Notes: generated from the letters alone by a model not told the origin. 64,000 nucleotides of DNA from Actibacterium atlanticum (GCF_000671395.1 NZ_AQQY01000004.1:215243-279242); one strand, 5' to 3'; counted from the stretch's first letter, positions 45,827 through 55,518 are shown. Made by a program: numbers and translations.

Positions 45827-46615
45827 TCAGAAGGTCGGAAGCGGCGGTAGGGGCTGGCCCAGCCATTCCAGAGAAATCTCGTTCAGATCACCGCCCAGTT
45901 TTTTGTGAAGGATAAAGACATTGACCCACTGCAGCAGGTCATAGTTGCCCTTTTTCACGCCGATAAATGCAGGGCTGTCTTTGATGATGAACTTACGTGC
46001 GACGCTCATGTCCGGGTTGGATTCGGCAATGGCGGCGGCCAGCGTGTTGCCTGCAACCAGCACATCCACCTGACCCGACACAAACGCGGCTTGCGTGGCG
46101 GCATTGTCCCCGAAGCGGATGATCTCGGTTCCTTCGGGGGCGACTTTGGTAAGCTCCAGATCTTCCAGCGTCCCGCCGGTCAGGCCAACTTTCATCCCAC
46201 CCAGATCAGCGGCACTGGAAATCGGCTTGTCCGCCGCGGCAAAGGCACCCGAATAGAACGGTGCATATGCGGCCGAGAACCAGATTGACTTGGCGCGCGA
46301 CGGGTTCGCGCCCATGGTCGAGATCACCAGATCAACCCGGTCGGTTTCCAGAAACGGGATACGCTGTTTGGACACCACCGGCACCAGTTCTAGCTCGACT
46401 CCCAGATCTTCGGCGATCAGCTTGGCAACGGATACATCATAGCCCACGTGTTCGCCTTCGGGGCCCAGCGCGCCAAAGGGTGGAAAGTTTTCGGGCACGG
46501 CGATTTTGACCACACCGGATTCAAGAATATCGGCCAAGTCGGCCTGCGCCGGAGCCGAAAATGGCAGGGCAAGCGCCAGCGCGGCAGCGGCCACTTTCAG
46601 GGTTTTAGTGAACAT
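45827..46615 (-). CDS. ABC transporter substrate-binding protein, polar amino acid type
   Basis: A 262-residue periplasmic protein with signal MFTKTLKVAAAALALALPF, cleaved near PAQA, then a SBP_bac_3 fold: VVKIAVPENFPPFG, GYDVSVAKLIAEDLG, and DLVISTMGANPSRAKSIWFS. It is last in the operon after two permeases. The ligand is probably an amino acid or related small molecule; the exact one is unknown. Confidence 0.9.
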   Translation of the reverse strand: MFTKTLKVAAAALALALPFSAPAQADLADILESGVVKIAVPENFPPFGALGPEGEHVGYDVSVAKLIAEDLGVELELVPVVSKQRIPFLETDRVDLVISTMGANPSRAKSIWFSAAYAPFYSGAFAAADKPISSAADLGGMKVGLTGGTLEDLELTKVAPEGTEIIRFGDNAATQAAFVSGQVDVLVAGNTLAAAIAESNPDMSVARKFIIKDSPAFIGVKKGNYDLLQWVNVFILHKKLGGDLNEISLEWLGQPLPPLPTF

Positions 46616-46636
46616 GTTGCGTCTCCTTTGGTTAGT

Positions 46637-47341
46637 TCATGCCGCCTGCGCGGCCTCTTTCGATACATTTCCCAACTTGCGCTCCAACCGGCGCGACCAA
46701 AGCGTCAGCGGGTAGCAAAGGGCGAAATAAATGACCGCCATGAGCGGGAAGATGATGAAGGGTTCGGACCCGGGCACCGGGGCGTTGGCCCAGCGCTTGC
46801 CGATGGTCATCAGGTCGCTGAAGCCGATGATATAGGCCAGCGACGTACCCTTGATGATCTGCACCATGAAGCCCACGGTTGGGGCCAGGGCGATGCGAAA
46901 CGCCTGTGGCAGGATCACGGTGCGCAGCGTCGGCACAAAGCCAAGACCCAGCGCGCGCGACCCTTCCCATTGGCCCTGCGGGACCGATTCAATCGCCCCG
47001 CGCCAGACGTCTGACAGGTACGCCGACGCATAGACCGTCAATGACACGATCGCCGCAACCCATGGGTTTATGTCTGCCCCGATCAGGCGCGGCACGCCCA
47101 GCCCGGTCAGGAACAACAGCATCAGAAGCGGCGTGGATTGAAACAACCAGATATAGCTGACGGCCACCCGTCGCGGCGTTTTGCGCGGCACGATCCGCAT
47201 CAGCGTGATCAGTGCACCAAGAATGCCCCCACCCGCAAATGCGATCAACGACAGGTAAATCGTGTACTGCGTCGCCTCGATCAGCTGAAACAGGATGATC
47301 CCGTCGGGCTTGCCCAGCACCGTGATGAACAGGTCCTTCAT
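46637..47341 (-). CDS. ABC transporter permease, His/Glu/Gln/Arg type
   Basis: A 234-residue membrane subunit with about five helices and the EAA loop AYLSDVWRGAIESVPQGQWEGSRALGLGF-type motif (GAIESVPQGQWEGSRALG). The ATG at 47341 overlaps the stop of the other permease (ATGA). It forms a heterodimeric channel with the next gene upstream. Confidence 0.9.
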   Translation of the reverse strand: MKDLFITVLGKPDGIILFQLIEATQYTIYLSLIAFAGGGILGALITLMRIVPRKTPRRVAVSYIWLFQSTPLLMLLFLTGLGVPRLIGADINPWVAAIVSLTVYASAYLSDVWRGAIESVPQGQWEGSRALGLGFVPTLRTVILPQAFRIALAPTVGFMVQIIKGTSLAYIIGFSDLMTIGKRWANAPVPGSEPFIIFPLMAVIYFALCYPLTLWSRRLERKLGNVSKEAAQAA

Positions 47342-48015
47342 CGCGTATATTTCCATGCAAAGGCCCGGCGTTCGATCAGTTGCATCAAGCCTTTGAACGC
47401 CAGAGAAATCAGGATGTAGAGCACCGTAAGGGTCAGGAAGACCTCGAACGAGCGAAAGGTGCGGCTGTCGATGAACAGCCCGGCAAAGGTCAGATCGCGC
47501 ACCCCGATTTCGGAAATCACACCGGTGGTCAGAAAGAGGAAAATGAACTGCGAATTCAGCGAGGCAAACATCTGCGCGATGGACTGCGGCAAAACGATTT
47601 TCAGGAACCGCACATATCGCGGCAGGCCCAGCGCCTTTGCGGCGTCTAGTTGACCATCATCCGCCGAACTGTAGCCAGCCCGCAAAATCTCGGCGAAATA
47701 GGCCGAGAAATTCAGCGTCAGAGCCAGCACCGCATGGGCCCAGAACGGCCACACATAGCCCAACAACAACGGCAGGCCGAAAGCCACAAAGAACAGTTGA
47801 ACAATCAACGGCGTGTTACGGATGAAATCAACATAACCAGCCGCCAGGTACCGTAGAACCGGGATTTTCTCGTGCCGCGCGGCCGATAGGCCCACACCCA
47901 TAACAAATCCTAACGCAGCCCCTGCCAAGGTCACAAAGGCACTGACCCCGACCCCTTCCAGCAACAGCAAAAGGTAGTCCGGGTTACGATAGATTTCGAA
48001 AAATCGTAGCTCCAT
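47338..48015 (-). CDS. ABC transporter permease, His/Glu/Gln/Arg type
   Basis: A 225-residue membrane subunit with the EAA loop LRAGYSSADDGQLDAAKALG and the family motif VDFIRNTPLIVQLFF. The ATG at 48015 starts MELRFFEIYRNP; 28 further upstream codons are open but lack a ribosome-binding site. It is the first gene of the operon. No ATP-binding subunit is present within the operon or window. Confidence 0.9.
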   Translation of the reverse strand: MELRFFEIYRNPDYLLLLLEGVGVSAFVTLAGAALGFVMGVGLSAARHEKIPVLRYLAAGYVDFIRNTPLIVQLFFVAFGLPLLLGYVWPFWAHAVLALTLNFSAYFAEILRAGYSSADDGQLDAAKALGLPRYVRFLKIVLPQSIAQMFASLNSQFIFLFLTTGVISEIGVRDLTFAGLFIDSRTFRSFEVFLTLTVLYILISLAFKGLMQLIERRAFAWKYTR

Positions 48016-48154
48016 CAAGGGCTGCCTTTGGTCCGGTCCTAGGTTGGTCCGAAACCATTGCACGCGCCCTTGCTGTAACCTCGGTAAATCCGTGGCCAAC
48101 CCTTAAGGAGTTATATCACGCCCAGTTGTTAACCAGTTTTTTAACTGATTGGGC

Positions 48155-48183
48155 AAAAAAAAGCCCGGGCGCGAAGCCCGGGC
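48155..48183 (-). terminator. Strong terminator downstream of the orphan response regulator
   Basis: GCCCGGGC-TTCGC-GCCCGGGC followed by eight T residues on the minus strand, a textbook intrinsic terminator. It separates the response-regulator transcript from the ABC operon downstream. Confidence 0.95.
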
Positions 48184-48253
48184 CAGTCCAACAGGGAGGT
48201 CCGTCTTTAACCCAAGGCGGCAGGAAACTGTTTGTGCAACAATCTGCGTTAAC

Positions 48254-48278
48254 GCCCACTATTACATAATATGTGGGC
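48254..48278. repeat. Bulged hairpin after the response regulator stop
   Basis: GCCCAC-TATTA-CA-TAATA-T-GTGGGC folds with only one bulged base, 15 bases past the stop codon on the minus strand. It has no T run. It could protect the mRNA 3' region or be a protein site. Confidence 0.4.
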
Positions 48279-48292
48279 AACAATAAGGCTGT

Positions 48293-48979
48293 TTACGCCA
48301 CCAGCCGGTAGCCGCCGCTTTCCGTCACCAGCAACCGCGCGTTCGAGGGATCAGGCTCAATCTTCTGGCGCAGACGATAGATATGGGTCTCCAGCGTGTG
48401 TGTGGTGACACCGGCGTTGTAACCCCAAACCTCGTGCAGCAGCACATCACGGGCGACCACACCTTCCGAGGCACGATAGAGGAACTTGAGGATATTTGTC
48501 TCTTTCTCGGTCAGGCGGATTTTACGATCATCCTCGGTCACGAGCATCTTGGTGGCGGGCTTAAACGTATACGGCCCAAGCTGGAATACCGCGTCTTCTG
48601 ACTGTTCATGCTGGCGCAGCTGAGCGCGAATACGCGCCAGAAGCACCGGAAACTTGAAGGGCTTGGTCACATAGTCATTGGCGCCGGCATCAAGGCCAAG
48701 GATCGTATCAGCATCGCTGTCGTGGCCGGTCAGCATCAGGATCGGGCACTTCACACCCTGCTTACGCAGCAAACGACATAGCTCTCGTCCATCCGTATCG
48801 GGCAAACCTACATCCAGAATCACCAGATCATAAATCGCCTCTTTGGCCTTCTCCATCGCGGTCGCGCCACTGTCAGCTTCGAAAACATCAAAGTCTTCGG
48901 TCATTACCAGCTGTTCACTAAGCGCTTCGCGCAGGTCGTCATCATCGTCGACCAGCAGTATCTTTTTCAGGTTACCCAT
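48293..48979 (-). CDS. Orphan OmpR-type response regulator
   Basis: A 228-residue protein: receiver domain (LLVDDDDDLREAL, phospho-Asp in LVILDVGLPDTDG, Lys in YVTKPFKFP) and winged-helix output (LTEKETNILKFLY, VTTHTLETHIYRLRQKIE). The ATG at 48979 follows GGAGGT. No kinase is adjacent. The gene is bounded by its own terminator. Alphaproteobacteria have several essential orphan regulators of this class, but a specific name cannot be assigned safely. Confidence 0.88.
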   Translation of the reverse strand: MGNLKKILLVDDDDDLREALSEQLVMTEDFDVFEADSGATAMEKAKEAIYDLVILDVGLPDTDGRELCRLLRKQGVKCPILMLTGHDSDADTILGLDAGANDYVTKPFKFPVLLARIRAQLRQHEQSEDAVFQLGPYTFKPATKMLVTEDDRKIRLTEKETNILKFLYRASEGVVARDVLLHEVWGYNAGVTTHTLETHIYRLRQKIEPDPSNARLLVTESGGYRLVA

Positions 48980-49136
48980 CGTTACCTCCACGTGACTTTC
49001 GACAGACTTGGGTCACTGTGGCCACCCGTGCAAGTATTGCTGCAAATTCTCACGCAACCGTGTGGCAATCACTCTGTTTGTTTCATATTTGCACAATGCA
49101 GGGTAAACCGTTGAAACAAGATTGTCGGAAAAATCC

Positions 49137-50225
49137 ATGAGCCTTCTGCCCACACTGACCGAAAAACTTGCCCGCGCCCGCGCGGACCTTCGTCTTGGGC
49201 TGGGGGTGGTTTTGTCAGGCGGGGGCGATGCTGTCGTGGCAATCGCGGCCGAGGTCGTGGATAACACCCGCCTGAATGACCTGCGCGCGCTGGGCACGCT
49301 TGAACTGGCACTGACGGCACGACGGGCGCAAACTCTTAAGGCGCGCGCCTATGACGGGGATTTAGCGCGGGTGCGGGTGCCCTCGGATGTGGATCGCAGA
49401 TGGGTGCGCGCGCTGGCCGATCCTGCCGATGATCTGATGCACCCGATGAAGGGCCCGCTGCATTGCGCCCGGGGGGGCAATGCTGATCTGCACCGCGCCG
49501 CCCTGACTCTGGCCAAGCAAGCGCAGGTTTTGCCTGCCATTCTGGTTGTGCGGATCGTAGGCGCCGCCAAATTCGCTTCCGACCATGATCTGACGGCAAT
49601 TGATGTCGATCAGGCGGCAGACCTGCTTCATGCCTCGCCTGCCATGGCCGAGGTCGTACATGCACGGCTGCCCATGACCGTGTCCGAGGCCGGGCGCCTG
49701 CACATCTTCCGCCCCGAAGACGGCAGCGTCGAACATTACGCCGTTGAGATCGGCCAGCCCGCGCGCGACAAACCGGTGCTGGCGCGGCTGCACTCGGCCT
49801 GTTTTACCGGCGATATACTGGGCAGCCTGAAGTGCGATTGTGGACCACAGCTGAACGCCGCTTTGGCCCAGATGGCCGAGGAAGGCTCTGGCGTCTTGCT
49901 GTACCTCAACCAAGAGGGACGCGGCATCGGTCTGGCCAACAAGATGCGTGCCTACTCGTTGCAGGATCAGGGCTTTGATACCGTCGAGGCCAACCATCGA
50001 CTGGGGTTTGAGGATGACGAACGTGATTTCGAAATCGGCGCTGCGATCCTGCGCGAGATGGGGTTTGATCAGGCCCGGTTGCTGACCAACAACCCCAACA
50101 AGATCAAGATGCTGGAACACAGCGGCATCACCGTGACCGAACGTGTACCGCTTAAGGTCGGCCTGACCCGCCATAACGAAGGCTATCTGGCCACCAAGGC
50201 CCGAAAATCAGGGCACCTGTTGTGA
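49137..50225 (+). CDS. ribA: GTP cyclohydrolase II with a degenerate RibB-like N-domain
   Basis: It opens GTP to begin riboflavin synthesis. Of 362 residues, the last 200 form the RibA domain with zinc cysteines in [18 protein letters not shown], and [13 protein letters not shown], plus the RLLTNNPNK loop. The first 160 residues align poorly with DHBP synthase and lack its acidic active-site loop, so only RibA activity is expected. The ATG at 49137 is used; a TTG at 49122 is in frame. The stop overlaps the next start (GTGA). Confidence 0.9.
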   Translation: MSLLPTLTEKLARARADLRLGLGVVLSGGGDAVVAIAAEVVDNTRLNDLRALGTLELALTARRAQTLKARAYDGDLARVRVPSDVDRRWVRALADPADDLMHPMKGPLHCARGGNADLHRAALTLAKQAQVLPAILVVRIVGAAKFASDHDLTAIDVDQAADLLHASPAMAEVVHARLPMTVSEAGRLHIFRPEDGSVEHYAVEIGQPARDKPVLARLHSACFTGDILGSLKCDCGPQLNAALAQMAEEGSGVLLYLNQEGRGIGLANKMRAYSLQDQGFDTVEANHRLGFEDDERDFEIGAAILREMGFDQARLLTNNPNKIKMLEHSGITVTERVPLKVGLTRHNEGYLATKARKSGHLL

Positions 50226-50740
50226 CTCCGCAAGATCTGGTTGTCACCCCAACCGGCTGCCGGTTCATGGGGCAGGTCTTTCCCTGTACGATCGGGCGCG
50301 GGGGCATCACCACTGACAAGCGCGAGGGCGATGGCGCGACACCCGCCGGCACCCACCGAATCATCGGCGCGGGGTATCGACGGGATCGGTTGGCCCACCC
50401 GTTTGGCGGCAAGCGCGGCCCCTTTTTGATGCGGGCGGTGCGACTGGACGACATCTGGTCTGACGATGTTGCCGACCCCGCCTATAACCGCGCCCTGAAC
50501 GCGTCCAGTCACCCCTATAGCCATGAACGGCTGTTCCGCTGTGACCGGCTGTATGATCTGTTTCTGATGACAGATTGGAACTGGCCCGATGCACAGCCCG
50601 GGCGCGGTTCGGCCATTTTTATCCACCGTTGGCGCCGCCCTGGCTATCCCACCGAAGGATGCGTGGCCTTCGCGCCCGCGCACCTGCTGTGGATTACCCA
50701 GAACCTGACGGCCCAATCGCGGCTGATCGTGCGGCCCTAG
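50222..50740 (+). CDS. L,D-transpeptidase (YkuD) family protein
   Basis: A 172-residue YkuD-fold protein with the catalytic motif IFIHRW...[11 protein letters not shown] (His and Cys). A conserved [11 protein letters not shown] lead segment occurs in one-domain forms. It has no clear signal peptide, so cytoplasmic or unconventional export cannot be ruled out. It starts with GTG overlapping ribA, implying translational coupling to riboflavin synthesis without obvious functional link. Confidence 0.85.
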   Translation: MTPQDLVVTPTGCRFMGQVFPCTIGRGGITTDKREGDGATPAGTHRIIGAGYRRDRLAHPFGGKRGPFLMRAVRLDDIWSDDVADPAYNRALNASSHPYSHERLFRCDRLYDLFLMTDWNWPDAQPGRGSAIFIHRWRRPGYPTEGCVAFAPAHLLWITQNLTAQSRLIVRP

Positions 50741-51390
50741 GCGTAGGCGCGATCCCCAAAAATCGCCGAGCCGACCCGCACATGGGTCGCACCCTGTGCA
50801 ATGGCGCGTTCAAAATCGCTGCTCATGCCCATGCTTAAACCTTCAAGCCCGTTACGTTTGGCGATCTTGGCCAGCAAAGCAAAATGCAGGCTGGGCTCTT
50901 CATCCGCCGGCGGGATACACATCAGCCCCTTCAGCGGCAGATTCAGTTCACGACACAGAGCAACCAGACCGTCGACATCATCCAAAGCGACACCCGCTTT
51001 TTGCGGCTCGTCCCCGGTGTTTACCTGAATGAACACATCCGGCATTTTGCCCAGATCCGCGCCGATCATCGCAATCCGACGCGCCAGTTTCTCGCTGTCG
51101 ACCGTGTGAATCGCATCAAACAGTTCTATCGCAGCGCGCACCTTGTTGCTTTGCAAGGGGCCGATCAAATGCAGCTCGATCCCGTCGAACCGCTCCAGAA
51201 ACTGAGGCCAACGTCCCTGTGCTTCCTGCACGCGGTTTTCACCAAAGACACGATGCCCCTGCTCTAAAACCGCCTCAACCCGCTCATCGGGCTGAACCTT
51301 GGATACTGCAATCAACTGCGTTGCCCCCTTAGGGCGCCCGGCAGTTGCTTCGGCCTTCTCGACCTTTTGTGCAATTTCTTGCAACGGCAT
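50737..51390 (-). CDS. PLP homeostasis protein (YggS/PROSC family)
   Basis: A 217-residue PLP-binding TIM barrel without known catalysis. The PLP-Lys is in LIAVSKVQPDE, with FGENRVQEAQGRWP and GLSMGMSSDFERAIAQGATHVRVGSAIFG. It buffers free pyridoxal phosphate and affects amino-acid metabolism. It follows the sulfotransferase gene by three bases and converges on the transpeptidase gene with a four-base overlap. Confidence 0.92.
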   Translation of the reverse strand: MPLQEIAQKVEKAEATAGRPKGATQLIAVSKVQPDERVEAVLEQGHRVFGENRVQEAQGRWPQFLERFDGIELHLIGPLQSNKVRAAIELFDAIHTVDSEKLARRIAMIGADLGKMPDVFIQVNTGDEPQKAGVALDDVDGLVALCRELNLPLKGLMCIPPADEEPSLHFALLAKIAKRNGLEGLSMGMSSDFERAIAQGATHVRVGSAIFGDRAYA

Positions 51391-51393
51391 GGC

Positions 51394-53553
51394 TTAAATC
51401 ACATCACCCAACGCTTCGATCATCTCGGCCAGATCATCTTCGTGACGCTTCCAGGCCGCTTGCGAGCTTTTATAGATCGGCTGACGCACCTGTGCGACGC
51501 TCAACGTGGCGACGCGACGTTTGTTTTCGTGGAAGCTCAGGCAGGCGTCTTCCCACTCCAGATCGCACGCCTCCAGCAACTTGCGGGTTTCTTCCTCGGG
51601 GGAGTCGATCAGATCTTCATACTGAATCTCATGGAAGCCGCCGGGCAGTTTTTCACGCCAGAACTCCACCATTTCGACAAACATTCGGTAGTATTTGCCC
51701 AAATCAGTCTGGTTGTACGCGTAGCGATGCGTGCCCTCGGGGAAGACGTTCTTATAGATCGACAGCAGGCAATCGCGCGGATCGCGACGTACCAACACGA
51801 TATGCGCCTTCGGAAAGATCATCTTGACCACACCCATCGCCATGTAAGTCTGAATCGCCTTGTCGACCACACGTTCGGCCCCCGGGCAGGCATCTTGCAG
51901 GCTCTTTTCGGCGATCTCACCAACGCCGCGCAATTCGTCGACGCCAATAATGTCCAGCGGACGATAGTTCGGGGTTCCCTGATTCATCATCGCTGTCAGG
52001 TTTCCGATGAAAGCCCCGTTCTCACCTGCGCCATCCACGCGACTGTGGCTGGACAGGATTTGTTCAACCAAGGTTGTTCCCGAACGCGGCATGCCTGTGA
52101 CAAAGATCGGTGCAAAGTCGCTGGCGCCTTCGATCGGTTTGACCTGCGAAAAGTCGACATCCGCAAAAGCGGCTTTGACTTTGTCGATCTCTTTCCGGCG
52201 CGTCGAGATATCATAGGGAAACAACTTGCGAACAAGGTCATTTGCCGGGTTCAGATAGTCGAACACGCGATCATAGGCTTTGTTTTGCTCCACCGCTTTG
52301 GCCATAGCAAAATACATTTGCATCTTGTTGCCATCGGTGGTGCGCGTGTTTTCGATCTGATCTTCAAGCTGCAAAATCACCGGATCATCCAGCTTCAGCT
52401 TGTGACTGGTAAAGAAGCTACGATAGATTTCACCGCCTTCGGGCTGAAGCGCCAATGCCTTACGGAAATCTGCTTCTGCTTCCTCGAAACGGGCCAGCGA
52501 CTGTAGATAAAGCGCCCGGAAGCTATAGGCGATAGATAGGTTTTCATCCAGTTCGATGGCCTTATCGAACGCAGCCATCGCGTCTTTTTCACGCCCCTGC
52601 TTGCCGTAGGAGTTGCCCAGTCGCGCATGGATCAGGGCATTCTTCATACCCTTCTCCAGCGCCTCATTCAGCACATTGATCGCCTCATCTTCCTTGGCAA
52701 CGATAGAATAGAGCCGGTTCAACAACATGTAGGCATCCAAAAGATCCGGCTGCACTTTCAATGCGCGCTTGGCATACTCGATTGCCAGCGGATAGCGCCC
52801 CATACGGCCCAACAACGATGCCGAGTTCAGCAATGCCTGCGGCATATCCTTGCGAAGCTTCAGAGCCGCCTGAAATTCCTTTTCGGCCTGCTCGTAATCT
52901 CCCGTTTCTACTAGGAAGTTACCGAAAGTATTGCGGGCCTCGGGATAGTCGGGTGCCAGCCTGACGGCAGCTTCGTATTCTTTGCGCGCTTCGGCATATT
53001 TGTTCTGCATTCCTAAAGCATTTGCCAAAATCAACGCGATGATCCCAACGTCGGGATGCTGGCGGCGCAAACCACGCGCCAGGCTTTCCGCCTCTTGGGC
53101 TTTGCCTTGCGAAACCAAGTCGATGCCGCGCTGAATATCTGCTGGGCTCGCATCCCCGATGGACGGGCCTTTGCGCGGCGCTGGTTGTTTTTTCAAACGA
53201 TCTTGCAGCGCAATCATCAATGGCGCAGGCAGGCGTGCGGCCTTCGCTTCATTCAAAAATGCTTCGGTTCGATCCGCGTCATCAAGGTTGGCCAATACCT
53301 CGGCATAGGCACGCCAAATGTTTTCGCCATCCGGTTTCGTAGCGCGCGCAATTTCCAGATGCTGAATTGCTTTCTCGGCATCGGCGCGCATCATTTGAAT
53401 GCGGGCCATGTGAAAATGAGCGCCGGCGGATTTTGGCATGTTCGACAGAACAATTCTCAATCGGTTTTCAGCTTCATCTAGCTTTCGCTGGCCAATAAGC
53501 TGAACGGCTTGATTAAAGTTGGCCTGAATCTGAGAGTTATTCAGCGGAAGCAT
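51394..53553 (-). CDS. TPR-repeat protein with C-terminal sulfotransferase domain
   Basis: A 719-residue protein. Residues about 1-440 form many tetratricopeptide repeats. Residues 475-700 form a PAPS-dependent sulfotransferase with the phosphate loop VTGMPRSGTTLVEQ, and the 3'-phosphate site region VLVRRDPRDCLLSIYKNVF. The ATG at 53553 follows GAGGAATG. No signal peptide is seen, so it likely acts in the cytoplasm. It may sulfate or bind a protein or glycan substrate; the real acceptor is unknown. Confidence 0.88.
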   Translation of the reverse strand: MLPLNNSQIQANFNQAVQLIGQRKLDEAENRLRIVLSNMPKSAGAHFHMARIQMMRADAEKAIQHLEIARATKPDGENIWRAYAEVLANLDDADRTEAFLNEAKAARLPAPLMIALQDRLKKQPAPRKGPSIGDASPADIQRGIDLVSQGKAQEAESLARGLRRQHPDVGIIALILANALGMQNKYAEARKEYEAAVRLAPDYPEARNTFGNFLVETGDYEQAEKEFQAALKLRKDMPQALLNSASLLGRMGRYPLAIEYAKRALKVQPDLLDAYMLLNRLYSIVAKEDEAINVLNEALEKGMKNALIHARLGNSYGKQGREKDAMAAFDKAIELDENLSIAYSFRALYLQSLARFEEAEADFRKALALQPEGGEIYRSFFTSHKLKLDDPVILQLEDQIENTRTTDGNKMQMYFAMAKAVEQNKAYDRVFDYLNPANDLVRKLFPYDISTRRKEIDKVKAAFADVDFSQVKPIEGASDFAPIFVTGMPRSGTTLVEQILSSHSRVDGAGENGAFIGNLTAMMNQGTPNYRPLDIIGVDELRGVGEIAEKSLQDACPGAERVVDKAIQTYMAMGVVKMIFPKAHIVLVRRDPRDCLLSIYKNVFPEGTHRYAYNQTDLGKYYRMFVEMVEFWREKLPGGFHEIQYEDLIDSPEEETRKLLEACDLEWEDACLSFHENKRRVATLSVAQVRQPIYKSSQAAWKRHEDDLAEMIEALGDVI

Positions 53554-53623
53554 CTGCACATTCCTCAAACGATGATTTTCGTCTGGCTATCACGGTGCAA
53601 AGTCTTTGTCTAACAGTGGTCCA

Positions 53624-53656
53624 CAAAAGAAAAGAGCGGGCAAAAAGCCCGCTCTT
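53624..53656 (-). terminator. Terminator after the porin gene
   Basis: AAGAGCGGGC with GCCCGCTCTT, a five-T loop and a TTCTTTT tail on the minus strand, beginning about 25 bases past the stop codon. A strong terminator suits a highly expressed porin. Confidence 0.9.
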
Positions 53657-53680
53657 CCCTAAACAGAATGTTGTTCTGAA

Positions 53681-54634
53681 TTAGAACGACATTGCAACAC
53701 CCAGCGACCAGGTGTCGCCAGCTGCGCCGGAGTCGCCGTAACCGAACAGTACTTCAGCACCGCCCAGGTCGTAGCCGATGGCCAGACCGAAACCGTCGGT
53801 GGTGGTGCCACCGGTTGCTTCGTACTCACCGTAGTTGATGCCGATCGACAGGGCGTCCATGGTGTAGCCCAGGCCGATGCCCCAGTGGCTGTCCAGCGAC
53901 GAGAAGCCGTCGAAGTCAACGTAACCCAGAGCGGCTTGGAAGCCGTTGCCGAAGTCAGCAGCAGCAGTCAGACCAACAACGTCGTTGGTGCCGTTGGACT
54001 GGTAGCCCAGGCCAAAGTCAACAGCAATGCCGCCGAAGTCTGCACCATAAGTCAGACCCAAGCCGTAGATATCATCTGCGGTGCCGAGGTCAGCCAACTC
54101 AACCGAAGCAGCAACAGCGAAGTCGCCGAACGAATAGTCGTAACGCAGAACTTGACCGTCGTGGCCACCGTCCAGGCCAGTGCCATCAAAGAAGCCAGCG
54201 TGGCCGGTTTCGTCGTCAGCGATCGAGCCGCCTACAACGTTAACTTCGCCGTATGCCCAGTCGAACGCACCGTCGGTGTCGCCCATGGTCAGGGTGCCGA
54301 AGCCGCCCGAGATGTAAACCGAGTGTTCAGCTGTGCAGCTGCCAACCAGGGCAGCGCCACTGTTGGTAGGCTGCGAAACGATGCCGCCGGTCAAACCACC
54401 AGTTGTAGCGCAAATGTCGTCGCCAACTTCGTCCAGATCGATGGTTGCACCAAACGACAGGCCGTTGTCAGTTTCGCCTTCCAGCGTGAACACAACGTCC
54501 AGATCGTGGTGGAAGCCGGTGAAGGTGCCGTTATCAGCAACACCCATTTCTGCCGAACCCGACAGAGTTACTTCTGCGGCGGCGAAGCCAGCCGATGCAA
54601 CCAGTGCGGTGGTCGCGAAGAGAACCTTTTTCAT
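53681..54634 (-). CDS. Outer-membrane general porin
   Basis: A 317-residue beta-barrel of the Rhodobacter type. The Sec signal MKKVLFATTALVASAGFAAA is followed by alternating hydrophobic/Gly strands and a final Phe (VAMSF), the assembly signal. Two cysteines (DICATT and GSCTAEH) may form a loop disulfide. It is preceded by a 270-bp leader-like gap and followed by a strong terminator, suggesting an independently regulated, highly expressed gene. Confidence 0.93.
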   Translation of the reverse strand: MKKVLFATTALVASAGFAAAEVTLSGSAEMGVADNGTFTGFHHDLDVVFTLEGETDNGLSFGATIDLDEVGDDICATTGGLTGGIVSQPTNSGAALVGSCTAEHSVYISGGFGTLTMGDTDGAFDWAYGEVNVVGGSIADDETGHAGFFDGTGLDGGHDGQVLRYDYSFGDFAVAASVELADLGTADDIYGLGLTYGADFGGIAVDFGLGYQSNGTNDVVGLTAAADFGNGFQAALGYVDFDGFSSLDSHWGIGLGYTMDALSIGINYGEYEATGGTTTDGFGLAIGYDLGGAEVLFGYGDSGAAGDTWSLGVAMSF

Positions 54635-54904
54635 GGTTTTCCCTCATTCATTAAAAGGTGACCCCAGCCCATTTGTAGACTGGGTATGCCGCTGTGTCGC
54701 TCTTTGCCGGTTCAATTGCAACAAAACCGCCGCCCACCAAAACACTGGGGTCGCAAATGATGCAGCTTTGCCACACCCACATTTGACGCTGTGAAATACC
54801 GCTCCTGCAGGGATTTGCCCGGAATGGTGCTGTTCTGGAAAAACCTTGTCCCTCTTTGATAGCTCGGCTAGAGATCACAAAGGATTAATTGGGGCAGGAC
54901 CACG

Positions 54905-55429
54905 ATGACCTTCTCGAACTGTTTGCGTGCCGCTGCGGCTGCTGCACTTTTGGGCTTAGCTGGATGCGGTGGTATCGGCAGTGGGGATAGCGGACTGTTT
55001 GAACGCACCGGGCAAAGCTCGGACGAAAACATCCAACGTCAGCGGGACGCGCGCGAAGCCACCTTGCAAGAAGAGCAGAAAACTCAATCCACGATCTGGG
55101 ACCTTTTCGGCAATGTCGATGACCCCAATGTGACGGTTGAGGTCAATAAGTACCTTTGGAACGCCTCGCTAGAGGTTCTGAATTTCCTGCCTATTCAATC
55201 GGTTGACCCGTTTTCAGGCGTGATTGTCACCGGTTATGGCACCCCACCGGGCGGCGGACGCGCTTATCGCGCGACGATTCTGGTGCAGGATCCCGCTCTG
55301 GACGCGCGTTCATTGAAAGTGGCGCTGGCCACGCGCTCGGGCCCGGTTTCAACATCGACCGTCCGCGCCGTTGAAGACGCTATATTGACCCGCGCCCGCC
55401 AATTGCGCATCCGCGACGGCAATCTGTAA
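54905..55429 (+). CDS. DUF3576 lipoprotein
   Basis: A 174-residue lipoprotein with signal and lipobox LAGC near residue 21, then a DUF3576 domain (TIWDLFGNVDDPNVTVEVNKYLW and VIVTGYGTPPGG). The family is nearly restricted to alphaproteobacteria and usually sits before leuS-lptE-holA, as here. It may aid outer-membrane or LPS assembly, by association only. A terminator-like hairpin separates it from leuS. Confidence 0.88.
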   Translation: MTFSNCLRAAAAAALLGLAGCGGIGSGDSGLFERTGQSSDENIQRQRDAREATLQEEQKTQSTIWDLFGNVDDPNVTVEVNKYLWNASLEVLNFLPIQSVDPFSGVIVTGYGTPPGGGRAYRATILVQDPALDARSLKVALATRSGPVSTSTVRAVEDAILTRARQLRIRDGNL

Positions 55430-55469
55430 CCTGCAAGGCTGGACGCGCGCGCAGCACAAGATTATCACG

Positions 55470-55496
55470 ACGCCGGGCCATCGCGCCCGGCGTTTG
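55470..55496 (+). terminator. Hairpin between DUF3576 and leuS
   Basis: ACGCCGGGC with GCCCGGCGT around a six-base loop, followed by TTTG. The T run is short, so partial read-through into leuS is plausible. Confidence 0.55.
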
Positions 55497-55518
55497 ACTG
55501 ACAAGGACCCAGATACAC

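Noticed and set aside
54660..54754. Inverted repeat GACCCCAG ... CTGGGGTC in the porin leader
   Set aside because: Only eight bases with an 80-base gap in GC-rich DNA; too weak to call a regulatory structure.
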